Source: Azoarcus sp. DD4
GTDB lineage: Bacteria > Pseudomonadota > Gammaproteobacteria > Burkholderiales > Rhodocyclaceae
Assembly (NCBI RefSeq): GCF_006496635.1
Contig: NZ_CP022958.1
Coordinates: 372,001-436,000 of the forward strand
Length of the DNA: 64,000 nt
Direction of reading: 5' to 3'
In this document: positions 8,852-16,383 of the stretch, piece after piece
Layout: each line of letters begins with the position of its first letter
Position numbering within the stretch: the stretch's first letter is position 1
Notes under the pieces: generated by a model
What the model was told of the DNA's origin: nothing
The model's input: only the letters and a program-made list of their open reading frames with translations
Database searches by the model: none
Translations under genes and position numbers: made by a program

Positions 8852-10669
8852 TCAGTTGTGCTTCTTGCGCAGTTCGAGGCCGGAGAACAGCAGGCGCGAG
8901 TCGGTGCCGTCGGCCAGGATGCGGACGGTTTCGCCCTTGCCGGTGCCGAGGCCGGAGATGATGGCCTCGGTGTCGGAAATCGGGTTGAGCGCGATGCGCA
9001 GCACGAAGCCCGGCAGCTCGGAGAAGGTGCATTCGCCGATCAGCATGCCGTCCTCGATGTGCAGGCTCAGGCGGTCGGGTGCAAGGCCCGGCGGGGTGCC
9101 GACGATCTCGTAGTCGCCGACCAGTTCGCGCATGCTGCCGGGAATGGGGCGCGGCGTCAGCCGTTCGCCGACCAGCATGGTGTCGTTGCCGAAATGGCCG
9201 ACCAGCACGCTGTGGCCGCCGACCGAGGCCGACGAGATGCGGATGCCGTCGAAGGCGCCGACCTGGACCGGGATCAGGCCGAACAGCTTGTAGCGCAGTC
9301 CGAACTGGCCGCCGGCCTGCGGCTTGAGCTGCAGGGTATGGCCCATGACTTCGGCGTCGAGCGCGTCCGAGCGCGGCTTGACGCGGATGAGGCCGACCAT
9401 GGAGTCGTACCAGGCGGAATAGGTGGACAGCTGCTCCGGGGCGAGCCTCACCTCGGCCTGGGCTTCGGCCGGGGTGGCCGGCTGGCGGATGCCGGTCTTG
9501 GCTTCGAGCGCCTGCGCCAGCGCTTCGGTGGCGACTTGCTTGACCACCGCCTGCGAGGTGCCGGAGTTGGATGCGACGATGACGCCGAGCTTATGCTCGG
9601 GCAGCACCACCATCATGCTGTGCGAATCGAACAGGGTGCCGCCGTGGCTGGCGACCGTGCCGGCGTTGCGGATCTCGATGCCCGACAGCAGCCAGCCGAG
9701 GCCGACGCGAAAGCCGAGGTCGAGCGGCACCTGCTCGTTCTGCGCCCGCAGCATCTCGGCCAGGCTGTCTGCCTGCAGGATCTGCTGCCCGCCGGCGCGG
9801 CCGCCGGCAAACACCATGCGCATGAAGCGGCTCATGTCCTCGACGCTGGAGACCAGGCCGCCGGAAGGCAGGTCGCGCAGCGGCAGGGCCTCTATCGGGC
9901 CGCTGGCGTCGTACACCCGGACCGCCGGGCGCGACTCGAAGCTGCTGCGGCTCATGCCGAGCGGGCCCAGCAGCGCCTGCTGCATGTAGCTGGCGAAGGG
10001 GGCGTCGGCGGTGCGTTCGATCGCGGCGCCGAGCAGGGTGACGCCCAGGTTGGAATAGCCGAAGATGAAATCCGGCGGATAGGCGACGTACTCGTCGCGC
10101 ACCGCTTCCACCAGGCTGGCGAAGGGCGGGGTGTCCTCGCCCATCATGCCCTTGAGGTAGTTGGCGGGCAGGCCGGAATGGTGGTGCATGATGTTGCGCG
10201 GCGTGATCGGCCCGGCGCCGGTGAAGCGCGAGCGGATCGAAAAGGCCGGCAGGTAGTCCGACAACGGACGGTCGATGTCCATTTCGCCGCGCTCGGCCAG
10301 CTGCATTGCGGCGGTGGCGGTGAGCACCTTGGCGATGGAGCCGAGCCGGTAGCGCGTCTGCGGGCTGGCGGGGATGCCGCGCTCGGCGTCTTCTGCGCCG
10401 AAACCCTGCGCCCATACCAGCTGCTGGTCGTCCACCAGCGCGATCGACAGGCCGGTGACCTTGTTGTCGGCCATCTGCTGCTCGATCAGCCAGGACACGT
10501 AGGCGCGGGTGTAGGCGTAGTCGCGGCTGCCGGCGTGGTCGGCCTTCGGTGGCGGCAGCGTGGCACAGGCGCCCAGCAGCACGGCCAGCGCCGGGACGAG
10601 CAGGCGCCGGACCTGCGCGAGGGCGGGTCCGCTGGAGCGGGAAGGAACGAGGCGGGGCGAAGCGGGCAT
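8852..10669 (-). CDS. Serine hydrolase lipoprotein, class C beta-lactamase/PBP family
   Basis: A 605-aa protein of the beta-lactamase (PF00144-type) fold. The start is the ATG at 10669, which gives a lipoprotein signal peptide with lipobox LGAC (Cys35). Active-site motifs are SIAK (Ser111, Lys114), YSN (Tyr205) and HGG (342-344). About 200 residues follow the catalytic domain, as in larger serine hydrolases of this family. It should sit in the periplasm, anchored to a membrane. It is the first gene of the operon containing the DarA/DarB/BtrH_N-type proteins, 7 bp ahead of the next gene. Substrate could be a peptidoglycan or D-amino-acid bond, or an ester in the operon's own product; neither is shown. 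Confidence 0.85.
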   Translation of the reverse strand: MPASPRLVPSRSSGPALAQVRRLLVPALAVLLGACATLPPPKADHAGSRDYAYTRAYVSWLIEQQMADNKVTGLSIALVDDQQLVWAQGFGAEDAERGIPASPQTRYRLGSIAKVLTATAAMQLAERGEMDIDRPLSDYLPAFSIRSRFTGAGPITPRNIMHHHSGLPANYLKGMMGEDTPPFASLVEAVRDEYVAYPPDFIFGYSNLGVTLLGAAIERTADAPFASYMQQALLGPLGMSRSSFESRPAVRVYDASGPIEALPLRDLPSGGLVSSVEDMSRFMRMVFAGGRAGGQQILQADSLAEMLRAQNEQVPLDLGFRVGLGWLLSGIEIRNAGTVASHGGTLFDSHSMMVVLPEHKLGVIVASNSGTSQAVVKQVATEALAQALEAKTGIRQPATPAEAQAEVRLAPEQLSTYSAWYDSMVGLIRVKPRSDALDAEVMGHTLQLKPQAGGQFGLRYKLFGLIPVQVGAFDGIRISSASVGGHSVLVGHFGNDTMLVGERLTPRPIPGSMRELVGDYEIVGTPPGLAPDRLSLHIEDGMLIGECTFSELPGFVLRIALNPISDTEAIISGLGTGKGETVRILADGTDSRLLFSGLELRKKHN

Positions 10670-10843
10670 GGCTGCGGAACGGGCGTGTCGTCGGGCGGTA
10701 TCGTCGGGCTGCGCGATGTTACGTGTGGCGGGTTGCGACCGCCGTGCGATAGTCGGCGACCGGCGGACATTCGCCGCGAGCGCGCAGGGCCGCGCGCCCT
10801 CTCCTTTCCGAGGGGGCGTGCGGCCCATCGCAAAATTCAATTT

Positions 10844-10866
10844 GGACACAATTATAAGGAGTGTCC
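10844..10866. promoter_or_regulatory. GGACAC-N11-GTGTCC inverted repeat between the six-gene operon and the TerB-like gene
   Basis: Arms GGACAC and GTGTCC flank an AT-rich centre containing AATTATAA, which could be a -10 element. The site lies about 100 bp before the TerB-like gene and about 180 bp before the operon read in the other direction. An operator role is inferred from symmetry and position only. Confidence 0.35.
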
Positions 10867-10966
10867 GGGGCCGCTGCCCAGCCTTGGAGCGCCCTTTGCT
10901 TGCGCGGCACCGGAAACCGGCGGGCGCCGGGCCGGTCATACCGCGCTCGAACGAGGAGACCCGGAA

Positions 10967-11392
10967 ATGACCGATACACCATCGGCGTCGCAGATCGATG
11001 CGCAACGCCTCACCATCGCGCGCCTGATCGCGCTGACCCTGATCGCCGACGGCGAACTCGCCAGCCGCGAGCTGGAGGCGCTGGACCGCCACCACATCGC
11101 CGAGCTGATCGCCGTGCCGCGTGACGTGCTGATCCAGACGGTGATCGACCATTGCCGCAGCCTGCGGCGCGAGGGCGATGCGCCCGGTACGCTGCGGGTG
11201 CTCGATCTGGAGACCACCGAGCGCATGCTGGACAGCATCACCGACCCGGCCCTGCGCGAGCTCGCCTGCCGCGCGATGCTGGTGCTGTCCAAGGCGGACG
11301 GCCGCATCACCCTGCCGGAGCAGACCCTGCTGCGCCACGCCTTGAGCCGTTGGGGCCTGTCGCTGGAGGCGATCGCCGCAAGCGCCGGTTAA
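10967..11392 (+). CDS. TerB-like small helical protein
   Basis: A 141-aa protein beginning MTDTPSASQIDAQRLTIARL. The start ATG at 10967 has a good ribosome-binding site (GAGGAGA). Two helical repeats each carry an acidic turn (IADGELASRELEAL at about 26-39 and SKADGRITLPEQ at about 108-119), the pattern of TerB-family proteins first named from tellurite resistance. The function of such isolated TerB-like proteins is unknown. It is monocistronic, convergent with the metallo-hydrolase gene and divergent from the six-gene operon. Confidence 0.65.
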   Translation: MTDTPSASQIDAQRLTIARLIALTLIADGELASRELEALDRHHIAELIAVPRDVLIQTVIDHCRSLRREGDAPGTLRVLDLETTERMLDSITDPALRELACRAMLVLSKADGRITLPEQTLLRHALSRWGLSLEAIAASAG

Positions 11393-11407
11393 ACCGGCGG
11401 TAAACGG

Positions 11408-11444
11408 CTCAGCCCCGGCGGCGCGGACGCCAGCCGGGGCTGAG
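11408..11444. terminator. Hairpin between convergent genes
   Basis: A perfect 12-bp inverted repeat (CTCAGCCCCGGC and GCCGGGGCTGAG, 13-base loop) lies 16 bp after the TerB-like stop and 18 bp from the stop of the convergent metallo-hydrolase gene. It has no clear U-tract, so it may act as a bidirectional or factor-assisted terminator. Confidence 0.55.
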
Positions 11445-11461
11445 GGCAGGGATGCTGCGGC

Positions 11462-12442
11462 TTATTCGCGGATCGGCCCGTAATCCACCGGCACCCATTC
11501 GTAGCTGCCCTTGCCGGCGCGGCGCACGTGGCCGATGCCGGGGAAGGGCAGGTGCATGCCGGCCACCAGCAGCTTGTCGCGGGCGGCGCGCTTGAAGATG
11601 GCTTCGCGCGTGCTCACCGCCTTCTTCGAATCGACGTCGAACTCGATGGCGATGCCCGGCTTCGCGAACTGCACCGCGGCGTTGTGCACGATGTCGCCCC
11701 AGATCAGCAGCTGCTTGCCGGCCGATTCGGCGAGGTAGCCGGAGTGCCCCGGCGTGTGGCCGTATTCGGCCACCGCCTTGATGCCCGGCACCACTTCCTC
11801 GCCGTCGGTCACGGTCTTGAAGCGGTTTTCGGCGCGGTAGGGCGCAGTGGCGGCCTGCGCCATCTGGAAGAAGGGCTTGGCGCCTTCAGGCGCTTTTTCC
11901 AGCGCACCCTCGGCCAGCCAGAAGTCGGCATCGGCCTTGTCGGCATAGACCGTGGCCTTGGGGAAGACCGGCTTGCCGTCGGCGCCGACCAGGCCGTTCA
12001 CATGGTCGCCGTGCAGGTGGGTGAGCAGCACCGCGTCGATCTGCGCGGGCTCGTAACCGGCCGCCTTGAGGTTGTCGACGATGTAGCCGAGCGAGGGGCC
12101 GAAGGCCTTGGCGGCGCCGGCATCGACCAGCACCAGCTTGCTGCCGGTGTTGATGACGTAGCCGTTGACCGCGGTCTGCATCTTCGGGCCTTCCTGGAAG
12201 CGCTGCGCGAGCAGGCGCTGGATGTCGCGCTGGCTGGCGTTCTTGAGCAGCTTGGGGTCGAGGTCGACATAGCCGTCGTAAAGCGCGGTGATCTCGAACT
12301 GGCCGAGCGCCATGCGGTAGTAGCCGGGCGCCTGGGTCTTGACCTGCGGCGCTTCGGCGTGGGCGACGGACAGCGACAGCAGCGGCGTGGTGAAGGCGAT
12401 CGCCGCGGCGGCGAACCAGTGACGGGCACGGGGGAAGTGCAT
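11462..12442 (-). CDS. Periplasmic MBL-fold metallo-hydrolase
   Basis: A 326-aa metallo-beta-lactamase-fold hydrolase. The start ATG at 12442 gives a Sec signal peptide cleaved near residue 29 (SLSVAHA). The metal-binding motif HLHGDH is at 142-147, with further ligands in HTPGHSGYL (His234) and WGDIVH (Asp251). The preserved metal motifs make it catalytically competent; the substrate (lactone, phosphoester or thioester) cannot be told from sequence. A striking palindrome lies 35-59 bp upstream. The gene follows the cupin gene on the same strand but is separated by 74 bp and that palindrome. Confidence 0.85.
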   Translation of the reverse strand: MHFPRARHWFAAAAIAFTTPLLSLSVAHAEAPQVKTQAPGYYRMALGQFEITALYDGYVDLDPKLLKNASQRDIQRLLAQRFQEGPKMQTAVNGYVINTGSKLVLVDAGAAKAFGPSLGYIVDNLKAAGYEPAQIDAVLLTHLHGDHVNGLVGADGKPVFPKATVYADKADADFWLAEGALEKAPEGAKPFFQMAQAATAPYRAENRFKTVTDGEEVVPGIKAVAEYGHTPGHSGYLAESAGKQLLIWGDIVHNAAVQFAKPGIAIEFDVDSKKAVSTREAIFKRAARDKLLVAGMHLPFPGIGHVRRAGKGSYEWVPVDYGPIRE

Positions 12443-12476
12443 CGGGGGCTCTCCTGTGTAGGACGGGAAATGCGGA

Positions 12477-12501
12477 ATGCGAACTGTATAGCAGTTCGCA
12501 T
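12477..12501. promoter_or_regulatory. Perfect 25-bp palindrome upstream of the MBL-fold gene
   Basis: Arms ATGCGAACTG and CAGTTCGCAT are perfect reverse complements, separated by TATAG. Read on the minus strand the centre contains TATACA, which could be a -10 element, so a bound regulator would occlude the promoter of the MBL gene. It also lies 16 bp after the cupin stop, so a weak terminator is an alternative; it has no T-tract. Confidence 0.5.
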
Positions 12502-12516
12502 CCTGACGGCATCCGG

Positions 12517-12873
12517 TCAGCCGCGCTCCGGCCGCGCCGGGGTGCGCACATGCACCGCCAGCCAGACGGCGTCGACCGAGGTGGATTCGACGCGGTGGCG
12601 GCGGCGTGCAGGGATGGTCACCCAGTCGCCGGCCTGCATGGCGAGGCGGGTGCCGCCATCGCCGTCCTCGAACAGCAGTTCCGCCTGGCCGGCCACCAGC
12701 ATCACCCACTCGTCGTCGGGCTGGTCGTACCAGAAGCCGGGCGGGCTGGCCTGCCCGTGCGAGACGATGCGCTCGATGCAGGCGGCATCGGACTGCAGCA
12801 GCGGTTCGAACACCTCTTCACCGCCGGCCGGGGGCAGGGCGGTGAGCAGATTGCCATGTGGCGGCAGCGTCAT
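12517..12873 (-). CDS. Small cupin-domain protein at the end of the paaN-paaY unit
   Basis: A 118-aa single-domain cupin. The first conserved box is reduced (WYDQPDDEWVMLVAGQAEL, with Asp/Glu in place of the usual HxH) and the second box is GDWVTIPARRRHRV, so metal binding is possible but not certain. It starts 5 bp after the paaY stop and is probably co-transcribed with paaY. A role in phenylacetate metabolism is suggested only by position. Confidence 0.75.
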   Translation of the reverse strand: MTLPPHGNLLTALPPAGGEEVFEPLLQSDAACIERIVSHGQASPPGFWYDQPDDEWVMLVAGQAELLFEDGDGGTRLAMQAGDWVTIPARRRHRVESTSVDAVWLAVHVRTPARPERG

Positions 12874-12878
12874 CGCCT

Positions 12879-13487
12879 TCAGCCGGCGTTCTTCTTGGCG
12901 TCGACCAGCGGCACCACGCCCGGCATCTCGAAGCGCTGGCGGCCCGGTTCCATTTCGGTGAGGGGCGCGCAGGGTTTCAGCGTCGCGAGGCTGCGCACCG
13001 CCAGGTCCTGGTAGGTGCGGGTGCCGTCGATCTTCCAGCTCACCTCCTGGTCGGACAGTTCGCGCACCACCTTGGCCGGCATGCCGGCGACGAGCGTGCG
13101 GGGCGGCACCGCCATGCCGGCCTTGACGAAAGCGCAGGCGGCGACGATGGCGGATTCGCCGATCACCGCGTTGTCCATGACTACCGCGTTCATGCCGACC
13201 AGCGCGTTACGGCCGACCTGGCAGCCGTGCAGGATGGCGCCGTGGCCGATGTGGCCATCGACTCCGACCACCGTGTCGGTGCCGGGAAAACCGTGCATCA
13301 CGCAGCTGTCCTGGATGTTGCTGCCTTCTTCCATGACGATGCGGCCGAAGTCGCCGCGCAGGCTGGCGAGCGGTGCGACATAGCAGCGCGGGCCGACGAT
13401 GACGTCGCCGATCAGCACGGCGTCGGGGTGGACGTAGGCGGTGGGGTGGATGACGGGTTTGAGGCCGTCGATTTCGTAGCAGGGCAT
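12879..13487 (-). CDS. paaY: PaaY, gamma-carbonic-anhydrase-fold thioesterase of the paa pathway
   Basis: A 202-aa left-handed beta-helix protein (hexapeptide repeats such as HPDAVLIGDVIVGPRCYV and GAILHGCQVGRNALVGMN). Histidines in CVMHGF, GHIGHG and LHGC are the metal ligands of the gamma-class carbonic anhydrase family. PaaY hydrolyses dead-end CoA thioesters formed when the ring-opened aldehyde cyclises, releasing CoA. The start ATG at 13487 begins MPCYEIDGLKPV. It is downstream of paaN on the same strand, with a large inverted repeat in between, and just ahead of the cupin gene. Confidence 0.88.
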   Translation of the reverse strand: MPCYEIDGLKPVIHPTAYVHPDAVLIGDVIVGPRCYVAPLASLRGDFGRIVMEEGSNIQDSCVMHGFPGTDTVVGVDGHIGHGAILHGCQVGRNALVGMNAVVMDNAVIGESAIVAACAFVKAGMAVPPRTLVAGMPAKVVRELSDQEVSWKIDGTRTYQDLAVRSLATLKPCAPLTEMEPGRQRFEMPGVVPLVDAKKNAG

Positions 13488-13540
13488 GGGGTGGGGCTCC
13501 TCGCGGCGAAAAGCTGGCGGTTGGGGGCGCGCAGGTTCTA

Positions 13541-13640
13541 CTCCTCCCCCTTCAAGGGGGAGGTTGGGAGGGGGATGGGGTTGAATTGGCGCTCTTGTTA
13601 CCCCATCCCCACCCCAGCCCTCCCCTTGAAGGGGAGGGAG
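13541..13640. repeat. Long GC-rich inverted repeat between paaN and paaY
   Basis: Two arms of about 40 bp pair across a short loop. The left arm has CCTCCCCC-TTCAA-GGGGGAGG followed by GGGGGATGGGGTT; the right arm has ACCCCATCCCC followed by CCTCCCC-TTGA-AGGGGAGG. Each arm is itself a palindrome. This is the form of dispersed palindromic (REP-like) elements common in GC-rich proteobacteria. It may stabilise mRNA ends or attenuate transcription into paaY. Confidence 0.7.
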
Positions 13641-13675
13641 CGGAACCGCCTCAAACGTGGTCGGGATGTCCCAGC

Positions 13676-15340
13676 TTACTCGACGTGATAGCGCCGCTGC
13701 ACCACCCGGAAGCGGTTGGCGACGAAGGCGGTGTCGGAGTAGCTGGCGTTGGCGGCCGGGTTCATGCCGACGCCGTGGTAGTCGGAGAAGGCCGCCGACT
13801 GGTTCACGAACACGCCGCCAGTGAGGTTGATCGACAGCGCGACGCCGGCGCGCAGCGTGGCTTCCGTCATCGCGTCGATCACTTCCGGCTTGCTGGAGTA
13901 AAGGCCCACGGTGAGCGCGCCGTGTTCCCTGACGATGCGCTCGGACAGCGCCACCGCGGCGGCGCCGTCGGCGACCTTGACCACGAAGGCGATCGGGCCG
14001 AAGCGCTCTTCCATATAGCTCTTCTCGTCGGCGGCGTCGCAGGCGAGCAGCACCGGGGTGCGCACTTCGGCCTTGGGGAACTCGGCATGCTCGATCTTCT
14101 TCGAGGCCAGCACGATGCGGCCGTACTCGCCGGCCTCGTTGATGCGGGCGAGCGTGGCTTCGGACTGGATCGCGCCCAGCACCGCGGTGGCGACCGCCGG
14201 GTCGGAGAGGAACTTGTCGATCGCGGCGCCGAGGTCGGCCGCGACTTCGTCGTAGCTCTTGTGGCCCTGGTCGGTATCGATGCCGCCGGCCGGCACGAGG
14301 ATGGCCTGGGTGGTGGTGCACATCTGGCCCGAGTACAGGCACAGCGTGAAGGCGAGGTTGCGCAGCATCGCCTTGTAACTGTCGGTGGATTCGATCACCA
14401 CGTTGTTCACGCCGGCGAGCTCGGCATACACCTGGGCCTGCTTGGCGTTGTCGATCAGCCACTGGCCGAAGACGTTGCTGCCGGTGAAGTCGATCGACTT
14501 CACCGCCGGATGGGTGGCGAGCGCCTGGGTGTCGCTGCGCTTTTCCACCACCGCCAGGCTCACGACGTTGGGGTCGAGGCCGGCTTCGGCCAGCACTTCG
14601 CGGGCGATCTTCACCGTCATCGCGGCGGGCAGGATGGCGTTGCTGTGCGGCTTGACGATCACCGGGTTGCCGGTGGCGAGCGCGGCGAACAGGCCGGGGT
14701 AGGTGTTCCAGGTCGGGAAGGTGCCGCAGCCGACCACCAGCGCGACGCCGCGGCCGACGATCTCGTAGTGCTTCTTCATCTTCAGTGGCGGGTTCTTGCC
14801 CTGCGGCTTCTCCCACACGGTTTCCGCCGGCACGCCGTTCATGGCTTCCCAGGCGTAGGCGACGGCTTCGAGGCCGCGGTCCTGCGCATGCGGGCCGCCG
14901 GCCTGGAAGGCCATCATCCAGCCCTGGCCGGTGGTCATCATCACCGCGTGGGCGATCTCGAAGCTGCGCTTGTTCAGGCGGGCGAGGATTTCCAGGCAGA
15001 CGCCGACCCGGCCGTCGGCGCCGATCTTGCGCCAGGCGGGCATCGCGGCCTCGGCGGCGGCGATCAGCGCGCTCGGCTCGCAAACCGGATAGCGCACGTC
15101 GAGCGCGATGCCATACGGTGAACGCTCCGGCGCAGCCCAGCCGCTGCGGCCCGGTTGATCCAGCTCGAAATCCTTGCCCAGGCAGCCCTCGAAGGCCCGC
15201 TTGCCGTCGTCCGCGGCGGTTTCGCCATAGACCTTGGGGCTGGGCATTTCCACGTAGGGCGTCCAGTAGCCGCGGCCGTGTATGGCGGCGACGGCGGCGT
15301 CCAGCGTGGCCTGGTGCTTGGTGTACAGCGGATGCGTCAT
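13676..15340 (-). CDS. paaN: PaaN, aldehyde dehydrogenase of phenylacetyl-CoA ring cleavage
   Basis: A 554-aa aldehyde dehydrogenase. Catalytic Cys341 is in SGQMCTTTQ and the general-base Glu in YAELAGVNN (about 307); GTFPTWNTYPG and DFTGSNVFG are the cofactor-site motifs. It lacks the C-terminal MaoC-type hydratase domain of E. coli PaaZ (about 680 aa), so it should only oxidise 3-oxo-5,6-dehydrosuberyl-CoA semialdehyde and not hydrolyse oxepin-CoA itself. The start ATG at 15340 has a GGAGGAGA ribosome-binding site just upstream. It is divergent from paaG across a 236-bp region with regulator sites. Confidence 0.88.
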   Translation of the reverse strand: MTHPLYTKHQATLDAAVAAIHGRGYWTPYVEMPSPKVYGETAADDGKRAFEGCLGKDFELDQPGRSGWAAPERSPYGIALDVRYPVCEPSALIAAAEAAMPAWRKIGADGRVGVCLEILARLNKRSFEIAHAVMMTTGQGWMMAFQAGGPHAQDRGLEAVAYAWEAMNGVPAETVWEKPQGKNPPLKMKKHYEIVGRGVALVVGCGTFPTWNTYPGLFAALATGNPVIVKPHSNAILPAAMTVKIAREVLAEAGLDPNVVSLAVVEKRSDTQALATHPAVKSIDFTGSNVFGQWLIDNAKQAQVYAELAGVNNVVIESTDSYKAMLRNLAFTLCLYSGQMCTTTQAILVPAGGIDTDQGHKSYDEVAADLGAAIDKFLSDPAVATAVLGAIQSEATLARINEAGEYGRIVLASKKIEHAEFPKAEVRTPVLLACDAADEKSYMEERFGPIAFVVKVADGAAAVALSERIVREHGALTVGLYSSKPEVIDAMTEATLRAGVALSINLTGGVFVNQSAAFSDYHGVGMNPAANASYSDTAFVANRFRVVQRRYHVE

Positions 15341-15460
15341 GGGGTGTCTCCTCCGGTTTGGCGGCGCGGCTTCCCTTTGCCGGGAAATTTCCGCTGTCTT
15401 GCCGCGACAGTCGCGTGTTGCTCTGCGACACGAATACGTCAAGTAGAAAGCACTTGTTTT

Positions 15461-15474
15461 TTGATCTGGATCAA
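15461..15474. promoter_or_regulatory. Perfect FNR/ANR-type box in the paaN-paaG divergent region
   Basis: TTGATCTGGATCAA matches the FNR consensus TTGAT-N4-ATCAA at every conserved position. It is centred about 110 bp before paaG and about 127 bp before paaN, and lies 12 bp from the TetR-type palindrome. It suggests control by oxygen or by a CRP/FNR-family protein, as known for aromatic pathways of denitrifying betaproteobacteria. Function is inferred. Confidence 0.6.
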
Positions 15475-15486
15475 GATTACTATTGA

Positions 15487-15502
15487 TTGACCAGTCGGTC
15501 AA
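15487..15502. promoter_or_regulatory. Probable PaaR operator upstream of paaG
   Basis: TTGACC and GGTCAA arms separated by AGTC form a 16-bp palindrome, typical in size and composition for TetR-family operators. A TetR-type PaaR is encoded downstream at 23668. The site lies between the FNR-type box and paaG, where it would block transcription until phenylacetyl-CoA is present. The link to PaaR is inferred. Confidence 0.6.
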
Positions 15503-15576
15503 ACAATCCGCAAAGCAAGCGCCGACAGCCGAACGCAGCCCGCCGCGACAGCGGCGCGCAGACAAGGAGGAGACAG

Positions 15577-16380
15577 ATGAGCAGCTTCGAAACCATCCGC
15601 TACGAGGTCGCCGCCGGCGTCGCCACGCTGACGCTGAACCGCCCCGACCGCCTCAACAGCTTCAACGACCAGATGCACCGCGAAGTGCGCGAAGCGCTCG
15701 CCCAGGTGCAGGCCGGTCGCGCCGACGGTTCGGTGCGGGTGCTGGTGATCGCCGCTGCCGGCCGCGGTTTCTGCGCCGGGCAGGACCTGTCCGACCGCAA
15801 TGTGTCGGCCGGCGCCGAAGCGCCCGACCTCGGCGCCTCGATCGAGAAGAACTACAAGCCGCTGGTGACGACGCTGCGCAATCTCGACCTGCCGGTGATC
15901 GCCGCGGTGAATGGCGTGGCCGCCGGCGCCGGCGCCAACCTCGCGCTCGCCTGCGACCTGGTGTTCGCGGCGCGCTCGGCGAGCTTCATCCAGTCCTTCG
16001 CCAAGCTCGGCCTGGTTCCAGACACCGGCGGCTCCTGGATTTTGCCGCGCCTCGCCGGCCCCGCGCGCGCGCTGGGGCTGGCGCTGCTCGGCGACAAGCT
16101 CCCGGCCGAGCAAGCCGAACAATGGGGCCTGATCTGGAAGTGCGTGGATGACGACGCCCTGCAGGCCACCGTGCAGCAGGTCGCCACCACGCTGGCCAAC
16201 GGCCCGACCTTTGGCTACGCCCAGACCAAGAAGGCGATCTGGGCCAGCTCCACCAACGATTTCGACACCCAGCTCGATCTCGAGCGCGATGCCATGCGGG
16301 CCTGCGGCCGCTCGCACGACTACCGGGAAGGCGTCGCCGCCTTCATGGAAAAACGCGCTCCTCAATTCAAGGGGAATTAA
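15577..16380 (+). CDS. paaG: PaaG, 1,2-epoxyphenylacetyl-CoA isomerase
   Basis: A 267-aa crotonase-family enzyme that isomerises ring-1,2-epoxyphenylacetyl-CoA to oxepin-CoA. Crotonase features are seen: oxyanion-hole segments GRGFCAGQDL (about 63-72) and VNGVAAGAGANLALACD, and the catalytic Asp in GLVPDTGGSW. The ATG at 15577 is preceded by AAGGAGGAGA. It is the first gene of the plus-strand paa operon; paaH starts 3 bp after its stop. Confidence 0.9.
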   Translation: MSSFETIRYEVAAGVATLTLNRPDRLNSFNDQMHREVREALAQVQAGRADGSVRVLVIAAAGRGFCAGQDLSDRNVSAGAEAPDLGASIEKNYKPLVTTLRNLDLPVIAAVNGVAAGAGANLALACDLVFAARSASFIQSFAKLGLVPDTGGSWILPRLAGPARALGLALLGDKLPAEQAEQWGLIWKCVDDDALQATVQQVATTLANGPTFGYAQTKKAIWASSTNDFDTQLDLERDAMRACGRSHDYREGVAAFMEKRAPQFKGN

Positions 16381-16383
16381 GGC

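Noticed and set aside
8858..11392. Very long open frames opposite real genes (also 15499-18141, 27943-30702, 37852-40638, 42178-44571, 52291-54738)
   Set aside because: They are antisense to recognised genes, rich in Gly/Arg/His/Gln with no domains, and are a by-product of high GC content at third codon positions.
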